DNA from: Thomasclavelia spiroformis
Lineage (GTDB): Bacteria; Bacillota_I; Bacilli_A; Erysipelotrichales; Coprobacillaceae
Assembly (NCBI GenBank): GCA_018369555.1
Contig: JAGZCC010000067.1
Location: 1-11,713, forward strand
Reading direction: 5' to 3'
DNA: 11,713 nucleotides
The notes under the pieces are model-generated. The model saw only the letters and a list, made by a program, of their open reading frames with translations, had not been told where the DNA came from and searched no databases. Below, one piece after another: positions 6,924-11,713 of this stretch (position 1 is its first letter; the number at the start of each line of letters is the position of its first letter). The position numbers and the translations under genes were made by a program.

Positions 6924-8886
6924 CTTGTAACTCCATAATAATATCTCTAAGTTCCATTGCTCTTTCAAAATCAAGCACTTTAGCTGCAGCTTTCATTTGT
7001 TTTTCTAATTCATGAATCATTGTCTGTTTATCTTTTTTACTAGCCTTACGCCCTTTTTTCACTAAGCTTGCTGCATCATCGATAACTTCTTGACCACGAA
7101 TAGCATCACGAATTTCTTTATGAATTGTAGTTGGAATAATATTATGTTCTTTATTATAAGCATCTTGAATTTTACGACGTCGATTAGTTTCTTCAATGGC
7201 ATAAGCCATAGAATCTGTTATTTTATCACCATACATGATAACTTCTCCATTACTATTACGTGCAGCACGGCCAATTGTTTGAATCAACGAACGATTACTC
7301 CGTAAAAAGCCTTCTTTATCTGCATCTAGAATACATACTAAACTAACCTCCGGTAAATCTAAACCTTCTCTTAATAAGTTAATTCCTACCAAAACATCAT
7401 ATTTACCAATACGTAAATCTCTTAATATCTCTGTTCTTTCAAGTGTTTTAGTATCACTATGTAAATATGCTACTTTAATTCCTAGTTCTTTTAAATAAGC
7501 ACTTAAATCTTCAGCCATTCGTTTAGTTAAAGTTGTAATTAGAACTCTTTCGTTTTTTTCTTGACGAATTTTTATTTCACTAATAATATCATCAATTTGA
7601 TTTTCAGTTGGACGTACTTCAATTTTAGGATCAAGTAAACCTGTAGGGCGAATAATTTGTTCAACTACTTCATGATTAACATGCTCCAATTCATAATCAC
7701 CTGGAGTTGCCGATACATAAATAACTTGATTGATTATTTTTTCAAATTCTTCAAATCTAAGCGGACGATTATCTAAAGCACTTGGTAGTCTAAAACCATA
7801 TTCTACTAATGTTTCTTTTCTTGAACGATCCCCATTATACATACCTCTTACTTGAGGTAACATAACGTGACTTTCATCAACAATCATTAAAAAATCTTTA
7901 GGAAAATAATCAATTAATGTATAGGGGCGTTGTCCTTCTTTACGACCGTCAATATGCCGAGAATAATTTTCAATTCCTGGACACATTCCCACTTCTCTTA
8001 ACATTTCTACATCATGACGTGTTCGTTGATCTAAACGTTCATATTCTAAAAGTTTTGTTTCATCTTTAAATTCTTTTAGTCGCTCTTCTAATTCTTTGGT
8101 AATTGTATCACAAGCTTTTAAAATTTGTTCTTTTTTTGTAACATAACCATATGCTGGATAAATTGTATAAGTATTATAGGCACCTAAGACATGGCCAGTT
8201 AACGGATCAACTTCGGTTATTCTTTCCACTGTATCTCCAAATAATTCAATTCTAATTAACCAATTTTCAGTGTGTCCTGGAACAATTTCAATAACATCTC
8301 CACGAACTCTAAAAGTTCCTTTTGTCTGTTCGATATCATTACGTTGATATTGACGATCAACTAAATATGTAAGCAATTCCTTACGATCAATATCTTGATC
8401 AACTCGTAAGGCAAAAATCATTTCTTTATACTGCTCAGGATTTCCTAATCCATATATTGAGGCAACTGATGCTACAACAATAACATCTTCACGTTCAATT
8501 AACGAATTCATTGCTGCACTTCTAAGCATTTCTATTTCATAATTCGTTTTTGCATTTTTATCAATATATAGATCTCTACCGGGTATATACGCTTCTGGTT
8601 GATAAAAATCAAAGTTTGATATAAAATACTCAACACGATTTTCTGGAAAAAATTCTTTTAATTCAGAATATAATTGGCCTGCTAAAGTCTTATTATGAGC
8701 TAAAACAAGTGTTGGTTTATTGACTGATGCAATAACATTGGAAACTGTAAAAGTTTTTCCAGTTCCTGTTCCACCAAGTAAAACTTGTTCTTTTTTACCA
8801 GCTTTAACCCCAGCAACTAATTTATCGATTGCCTCTATTTGATCTCCCATCGGTTTAAAAGGAGAAACTAATTTAAATTGATTCAT
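6913..8886 (-). CDS. uvrB: Excinuclease ABC subunit B
   Basis: UvrB is the helicase-like subunit of nucleotide excision repair. It receives the lesion from UvrA, verifies it with a beta-hairpin and recruits UvrC for incision. The 657 residues are full length. Walker A is GGTGTGKT (38-45), the DEAD-type box is DESH (337-340), and helicase motifs V and VI run from GINLLREGLDLP (501-512) to QTIGRAARN (536-544). The C-terminal UVR domain that contacts UvrC is at about 622-655. The hairpin segment reads SNFDFYQPEAY (90-100), where most UvrB proteins have S-Y-Y-D-Y-Y-Q-P-E-A-Y, so three of the four clustered tyrosines are replaced by Asn, Phe and Phe. The ATG at 8886 has an excellent AAAGGAGG at 8901-8894, 7 nt upstream. 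It is the first gene after the promoter at 8913-8921. The stop at 6913 overlaps the next gene. Confidence 0.98.
   Translation of the reverse strand: MNQFKLVSPFKPMGDQIEAIDKLVAGVKAGKKEQVLLGGTGTGKTFTVSNVIASVNKPTLVLAHNKTLAGQLYSELKEFFPENRVEYFISNFDFYQPEAYIPGRDLYIDKNAKTNYEIEMLRSAAMNSLIEREDVIVVASVASIYGLGNPEQYKEMIFALRVDQDIDRKELLTYLVDRQYQRNDIEQTKGTFRVRGDVIEIVPGHTENWLIRIELFGDTVERITEVDPLTGHVLGAYNTYTIYPAYGYVTKKEQILKACDTITKELEERLKEFKDETKLLEYERLDQRTRHDVEMLREVGMCPGIENYSRHIDGRKEGQRPYTLIDYFPKDFLMIVDESHVMLPQVRGMYNGDRSRKETLVEYGFRLPSALDNRPLRFEEFEKIINQVIYVSATPGDYELEHVNHEVVEQIIRPTGLLDPKIEVRPTENQIDDIISEIKIRQEKNERVLITTLTKRMAEDLSAYLKELGIKVAYLHSDTKTLERTEILRDLRIGKYDVLVGINLLREGLDLPEVSLVCILDADKEGFLRSNRSLIQTIGRAARNSNGEVIMYGDKITDSMAYAIEETNRRRKIQDAYNKEHNIIPTTIHKEIRDAIRGQEVIDDAASLVKKGRKASKKDKQTMIHELEKQMKAAAKVLDFERAMELRDIIMELQGEK
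6931..6934 (-). promoter_or_regulatory. Ribosome binding site that decides the GTG start of the cca-like gene
   Basis: GGAG on the minus strand lies inside the last codons of uvrB, 7 nt before the GTG at 6923-6921. It supports a GTG start with an 11-nt overlap rather than a longer N-terminus. Confidence 0.65.
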
Positions 8887-8893
8887 TTGTCTA

Positions 8894-8901
8894 CCTCCTT
8901 T
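8894..8901 (-). promoter_or_regulatory. Consensus ribosome binding site of uvrB
   Basis: AAAGGAGG on the minus strand, 7 nt before the ATG at 8886, close to the perfect anti-16S complement. It fixes the uvrB start. Confidence 0.9.
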
Positions 8902-8912
8902 AAGTCGTTTCT

Positions 8913-8921
8913 ATTATACCA
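8913..8921 (-). promoter_or_regulatory. Extended -10 promoter of the uvrB operon
   Basis: On the minus strand TGGTATAAT fits the extended -10 pattern TGnTATAAT with a perfect TATAAT (8918-8913). The region 17 nt upstream (8941-8936, TTTTAA) is a poor -35, consistent with reliance on the extended element. Initiation would fall near 8906, giving a leader of about 20 nt that carries the ribosome binding site. I see no LexA/DinR box (CGAAC-N4-GTTCG type) near it, so SOS control is not shown here. Confidence 0.75.
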
Positions 8922-8972
8922 AGAAAATATATAAGTTAAAAGAATTATACCCATGTCAGCTATTTATAAAGT

Positions 8973-8996
8973 AAAAAGGATGCAAATTGCATCCTT
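8973..8996 (-). terminator. Intrinsic terminator after the DUF454 gene
   Basis: AAGGATGC (8976-8983) and GCATCCTT (8989-8996) form a perfect 8-bp stem around AAATT, extendable to 10 bp at the loop end. On the minus strand five T's follow (8977-8973). Two bases of the DUF454 stop codon (TAA, 8997-8995) lie in the stem, so coding and termination overlap. It insulates the uvrB promoter 50 bases downstream from the ABC operon. Confidence 0.88.
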
Positions 8997-9375
8997 ATTT
9001 TATCGTTTTAATTGTTTTAATTCCAAAAGTAAAATAAATAATATGAAACAACCATACAAACATTAATACAATTCGACCAACAACTACTTGATTCATCATT
9101 ATAAATCCAACTGTCATTAGGATTGTAACTAATATCATGATTCTAATTTTAGTTTTCCAAGTCATGCCTTTACCATTTACAAAACTCTCTAAATTACTTT
9201 TATATAACTTACTACTAACAAACCAATTATGAAGTCGTTTAGAACTTTTAGTAAAACAGATTGTAGCTAAAAGTAAAAATGGAAAAGCTGGAATCAAAGG
9301 TAAAATAGCGCCAATTGCTCCAAGTACTACACCAATACATCCTACAACAATCAATAATCCTCTTTTTATTTTCAT
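8995..9375 (-). CDS. DUF454 (YbaN-like) inner membrane protein
   Basis: A 126-residue protein with the family hallmark LPLIPAFPFLLLATICF at 25-41, followed by SSKRLHNWF (44-52). The family typically has Leu-Pro-Leu-hydrophobic-Pro-x-x-Pro-Phe then Ser-x-Arg-Leu-His. Hydrophobic segments are at about 6-41 (two spans broken by the prolines), 77-94 and 97-117. The molecular role of DUF454 is not established; it is a cytoplasmic membrane protein. I chose the ATG at 9375 over an upstream TTG at 9399. It has AAAGGA at 9389-9384 with 8-nt spacing, begins one base after the preceding gene's stop (TAA-T-ATG), and gives the usual family length. It is last in the ABC/YgbA operon and is followed at once by a terminator. 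Confidence 0.88.
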   Translation of the reverse strand: MKIKRGLLIVVGCIGVVLGAIGAILPLIPAFPFLLLATICFTKSSKRLHNWFVSSKLYKSNLESFVNGKGMTWKTKIRIMILVTILMTVGFIMMNQVVVGRIVLMFVWLFHIIYFTFGIKTIKTIK

Positions 9376-9376
9376 A

Positions 9377-9697
9377 TTAATTTTCCTTTCTGCTTTCAAT
9401 AAGATGACGCAATGCTAAAACGGGATGATAAAAAAGCATTCTTGGTCCTGAAAAACGCATAACTTCTTTTATTTTCTTTTGCATCTCCGGTTTATAACAG
9501 TGTACTTTACATTTAGAACAAAATGTTTTTGTTTCCATAAAAGGACATTTATTGATTCGCTCATTTGCATAATTTAAAAGCTCATCACAATCTTTACATA
9601 ATTGCTTACTATTATGGTTTTTATGACAATATAAACTAATCATTTCTTTAACCATCTGTTTTTCTTTTTCACGTTTTTCAATAATCTTACTATTCAT
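9377..9697 (-). CDS. YgbA-family (nitrous oxide-stimulated promoter family) cysteine-rich protein
   Basis: A 106-residue soluble protein with seven cysteines at 24, 34, 37, 51, 60, 63 and 67, including CKDC and CSKC pairs. It ends with the conserved-looking segment RFSGPRMLFYHPVLAL at 81-96. This pattern is that of the YgbA family (Pfam YgbA_NO), named for an E. coli gene under nitric oxide control that helps growth recover after nitric oxide stress. The cysteine array suggests metal or Fe-S binding, which is inference. The ATG at 9697 shares a base with the TAA of the upstream ABC gene (TAATG) and has GGAAG at 9711-9707, 9 nt upstream. A TTG at 9724 would give a longer N-terminus (115 residues) but is less likely. 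The N-terminal 20 residues are highly charged and helical. I see no NsrR-like operator in this window, because the operon start is outside it. Confidence 0.85.
   Translation of the reverse strand: MNSKIIEKREKEKQMVKEMISLYCHKNHNSKQLCKDCDELLNYANERINKCPFMETKTFCSKCKVHCYKPEMQKKIKEVMRFSGPRMLFYHPVLALRHLIESRKEN
9384..9389 (-). promoter_or_regulatory. Ribosome binding site deciding the DUF454 start
   Basis: AAAGGA on the minus strand, 8 nt before the ATG at 9375 and inside the 3' end of the YgbA-family gene. It favours this ATG over the TTG at 9399. Confidence 0.65.
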
Positions 9698-11355
9698 TAA
9701 CTTATTCTTCCATGTTCCACACAATAAACATTATCTACAATTCTCATTGTTGATTGGCGATGAGATACTAATACAACTGTTCGATTTTCTTTTTCTTCAT
9801 TAATCGCTTTTAAAATTATTCCTTCATTTAAACTATCAAGATTACTAGTTGGTTCATCTAATAACATAAATGGAGCATTATGTAAAAAGGCTCGGGCTAA
9901 ACCTATTCTTTGTTTTTGACCACTTGATAATGTATCTCCTAATTCACCAACGGGAGTGTCATATCCTTTTGGTAGTGTTAAAATAAAATCATGAATAGCA
10001 GCTTTTTTACAAGCTTCAATAATTTCTTCATCACTTGCATCCAACTTAGCAATTAAAAGATTATTTTTAATACTGTCATGGAAAAGATGAGTTTCTTGAC
10101 TAACAAAACTTTCCAGACTACGAAGATTCCTTGTATTTATTTTAGAAATATCTTTATCAGAGATGTTTATACTACCATTTTTAACATCCCAAAAACGCAT
10201 AAATAATCTAAGTAATGTTGATTTTCCACTACCACTACAGCCTACAATGCCGGTAATGGAATTTTTAGGTATTTTTAAAGATAAATCTGATAAGATAATT
10301 TCATCATCATATGAAAAAGTAACATTTTTTGCTTCAGCATTTAAAAATTCAATTTCTTCATTTCCAATAACTTCATTTACAACCGGTTCTTCTTCTAAAA
10401 TATCTAAAACGCGATTTCCAGCAGCAAAAGTATTTTGTAAAGTGCTTCCTAGATTAGCTAAAGCAATAACTGGACCAAATGATGCAAATAATGTTAGTGT
10501 TGGAATTAATACACCGTCGAAACCAATTGTATTTTTTTGATATAATAGTGATGAAATAAATAACATCGAAAAATCAAAAATTAAAATAATACTATTTGTT
10601 ATTGCGGTATTTCTCCCTAAATTTATTTTCATTTTTTCTTCTTCTACAATAAGTTCATCGGTATATTCGTCCATATCTAATAAACGTTTTTGACTGTTAT
10701 TATACTGTAGAATTTCTGATAATCCACGTAAACTATCTAGTACAAAGCTACTAAGATTTCCTGATTTGGTTCTAAACTTCAAACCATCATTACCATTTAA
10801 TTTAGAAATAACTAAAGGAATAATAAGACCAATAAACAAATATGCCATACATGCTATTAGTCCTAATAACCAATGATAACTTCCAATAAATATAATCATA
10901 ATTATTGAAAATACTAATGCAATTATAATTGGTGAAATAGTATGTGCATAAAAAACTTCTAATAATTCTATATCCGAAGTAATAACTGCAATCAAATTCC
11001 CTTTATCACGACTTTCTAATTTTGCAGGACATAGCCTTCTTAAAGCAATAAAAACCTTATCACGAAGCAGTGCCAATAATTTAAAAGCAATATAATGATT
11101 ACATGCTTGCTCCACATAACGAAAAACACCACGAAATAACGCACATAAAAGAATAATGATAAAAATAGCATTTAAAGTTAGCTTTATATTAAAGCCTAAA
11201 ACATTTAAAATTGCATAACCACCTAAAATAGTTATAAAACTCGCACAGAGATGCCCAATTAATCCCATTAATATCGCAAAAATCATATAAAGGGTCAGTG
11301 GCTTTACTAATTTAATAAGAGATAACATCACTTTATATCCACTACGCTGCTTCAT
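9697..11355 (-). CDS. ABC exporter half-transporter, CydC-like (fused membrane and ATPase domains)
   Basis: A 552-residue fusion of a six-helix type-IV exporter membrane domain (helices near 16-45, 58-78, 136-158, 160-184, 252-272 and 280-300) and an ATPase domain. The ATPase has Walker A GCSGSGKST (372-380), the Q-loop at Gln420, Walker B FMLLDE with Glu501, the D-loop SNLD and the H-loop His532. The signature is LSSGQ (476-480) instead of LSGGQ. The membrane domain, including RYVEQACNHYIAFKLLALLR (79-98) and KGNLIAVITSDIELLEVFYA (118-137), resembles CydC-type proteins. In E. coli CydDC is linked to cytochrome bd assembly and has been assigned thiol or heme transport. No cydAB is visible, so the substrate is open. 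The ATG at 11355 has GGAGGGAT at 11368-11361 and overlaps the partner gene by 14 nt, which suggests a heterodimer. Confidence 0.9.
   Translation of the reverse strand: MKQRSGYKVMLSLIKLVKPLTLYMIFAILMGLIGHLCASFITILGGYAILNVLGFNIKLTLNAIFIIILLCALFRGVFRYVEQACNHYIAFKLLALLRDKVFIALRRLCPAKLESRDKGNLIAVITSDIELLEVFYAHTISPIIIALVFSIIMIIFIGSYHWLLGLIACMAYLFIGLIIPLVISKLNGNDGLKFRTKSGNLSSFVLDSLRGLSEILQYNNSQKRLLDMDEYTDELIVEEEKMKINLGRNTAITNSIILIFDFSMLFISSLLYQKNTIGFDGVLIPTLTLFASFGPVIALANLGSTLQNTFAAGNRVLDILEEEPVVNEVIGNEEIEFLNAEAKNVTFSYDDEIILSDLSLKIPKNSITGIVGCSGSGKSTLLRLFMRFWDVKNGSINISDKDISKINTRNLRSLESFVSQETHLFHDSIKNNLLIAKLDASDEEIIEACKKAAIHDFILTLPKGYDTPVGELGDTLSSGQKQRIGLARAFLHNAPFMLLDEPTSNLDSLNEGIILKAINEEKENRTVVLVSHRQSTMRIVDNVYCVEHGRIS
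9707..9711 (-). promoter_or_regulatory. Ribosome binding site for the YgbA-family gene inside the ABC gene
   Basis: GGAAG on the minus strand, 9 nt before the ATG at 9697, lies in the last codons of the CydC-like gene. With the TAATG overlap it implies coupled translation. Confidence 0.6.
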
Positions 11356-11713
11356 TATTTATCCCTCCAATGCCATATGTTTCTAATTCCTTTTGTTTAC
11401 TCCATAAACGATAATATACTCCATCTTTTCTTAATAATTCCTCATGATTTCCTGATTCAACAACTTTTCCATTATCTAATGCGTATATACAATTTGCTTT
11501 TACAACATTTGCAAGTCGATGCGAAATCATAATAATTGTTTTTGTTTTAGCAAGTTTGTATATTTGATTAATTATCTCATTTTCACTTTCAACATCAATA
11601 TTCGATGTTGCCTCATCGAATATATAAATTGGTGTATTATGCAATAACGCTCTAGCAAGAGCTAATCTTTGTCGTTGTCCACCAGATAGATTACTAGCTT
11701 TTTCTAATAATTT
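11342..11713 (-). CDS. ABC exporter half-transporter, C-terminal part of ATPase domain (partial at window edge)
   Basis: The frame is open from the window edge for 123 residues to a TAG at 11344-11342, and the N-terminal part of the protein lies outside. It starts within KLLEKASNLSGGQRQRLALA, which carries a canonical LSGGQ signature. Walker B IYIFDE with its catalytic glutamate, the D-loop SNID and the H-loop ISHR follow, then a tail rich in Glu and Lys ending NNEAA. This is the usual end of a fused ABC exporter subunit. With the downstream CydC-like gene it probably forms a heterodimer and would be the CydD-like member by order, though the membrane domain cannot be seen. A TTG-initiated protein starting at 11644 would be an artefact of the cut, since the conserved frame continues upstream of it. 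Confidence 0.92.
   Translation of the reverse strand, partial: KLLEKASNLSGGQRQRLALARALLHNTPIYIFDEATSNIDVESENEIINQIYKLAKTKTIIMISHRLANVVKANCIYALDNGKVVESGNHEELLRKDGVYYRLWSKQKELETYGIGGINNEAA

Noticed and set aside
6924..6974. Longer N-terminus for the cca-like protein starting at 6974
   Set aside because: The extension would overlap uvrB by over 60 nt, encodes no family-like sequence, and a GTG with GGAG 7 nt upstream exists at 6923.
8902..8952. Possible LexA/DinR operator upstream of uvrB
   Set aside because: uvrB is often SOS-controlled, so I looked for CGAAC-N4-GTTCG or a close variant and found none.
9698..9724. TTG start at 9724 for the YgbA-family gene (and TTG at 9399 for DUF454)
   Set aside because: In each case a downstream ATG with a well-spaced ribosome binding site abuts the previous stop codon.
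10163..10540. Plus-strand open frame of 125 codons inside the CydC-like ABC gene
   Set aside because: It is antisense to a clearly conserved ATPase domain, has no ribosome binding site that I can see and no recognisable motif.
11342..11644. Stand-alone 100-residue ATPase protein starting at TTG 11644
   Set aside because: The frame stays open to the window edge and contains the LSGGQ signature upstream of that codon, so this is the tail of a full-length ABC subunit.
9697..11713. Naming the ABC pair cydD and cydC
   Set aside because: The resemblance to CydC is real, but no cytochrome bd genes are visible and such pairs in Firmicutes may carry other substrates.
1..11713. CRISPR array, insertion sequence, prophage, tRNA or rRNA gene, riboswitch
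   Set aside because: No repeat-spacer pattern, transposase, integrase, long inverted repeats, cloverleaf or known leader motif was found. Nearly all the DNA is coding, and the gaps are under 200 bases and explained by promoters and terminators.

Overview
The window is a strongly AT-rich stretch of bacterial chromosome, about 30% GC by eye. The linked minus-strand genes uvrB, uvrA, hprK and lgt are a typical Firmicutes arrangement. HPr kinase/phosphorylase, strong AGGAGG-type ribosome binding sites, very low GC and ordinary TGG tryptophan codons point to a low-GC Firmicute, perhaps an Erysipelotrichia or Coprobacillus-type gut organism. That narrower placement is inference from style and gene order. 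All genes except a short fragment at the left edge are on the minus strand, so transcription runs from high to low coordinates.

Right-hand block (11713 down to about 8973): the end of one ABC exporter half-transporter (cut by the window edge) is followed by a complete partner of the CydC-like class. Next come a small cysteine-rich protein of the YgbA / 'nitrous oxide-stimulated promoter' family and a DUF454 (YbaN-like) membrane protein. The four genes overlap or abut, with stop and start codons interlocked, and end at a clear intrinsic terminator. They look like one transcription unit. The family memberships suggest nitrosative, redox, thiol or heme-related stress, but the substrate cannot be read from the sequence.

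Central block (about 8921 down to 917): an extended -10 promoter precedes uvrB, a tRNA nucleotidyltransferase with an HD domain (cca-like), uvrA, hprK and lgt. Junctions range from an 11-nt overlap to a 12-nt gap. A strong hairpin terminator follows lgt. The block joins nucleotide excision repair (UvrA and UvrB), tRNA 3'-end maturation, carbon-catabolite control (HPr kinase/phosphorylase) and lipoprotein lipidation (Lgt).

Left-hand block (1 to 916): an unrecognised small lipoprotein gene with its own ribosome binding site and a possible promoter faces the 3' end of an unidentified plus-strand gene. A hairpin with T-tracts, probably a bidirectional terminator, lies between them.

Most of the window is housekeeping, and I see no CRISPR array, phage, insertion sequence or RNA gene. 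The points most worth a second look are the ABC/YgbA/DUF454 operon, the altered aromatic cluster in the UvrB beta-hairpin, the cca-like gene between uvrB and uvrA, and the orphan cysteine-rich lipoprotein.
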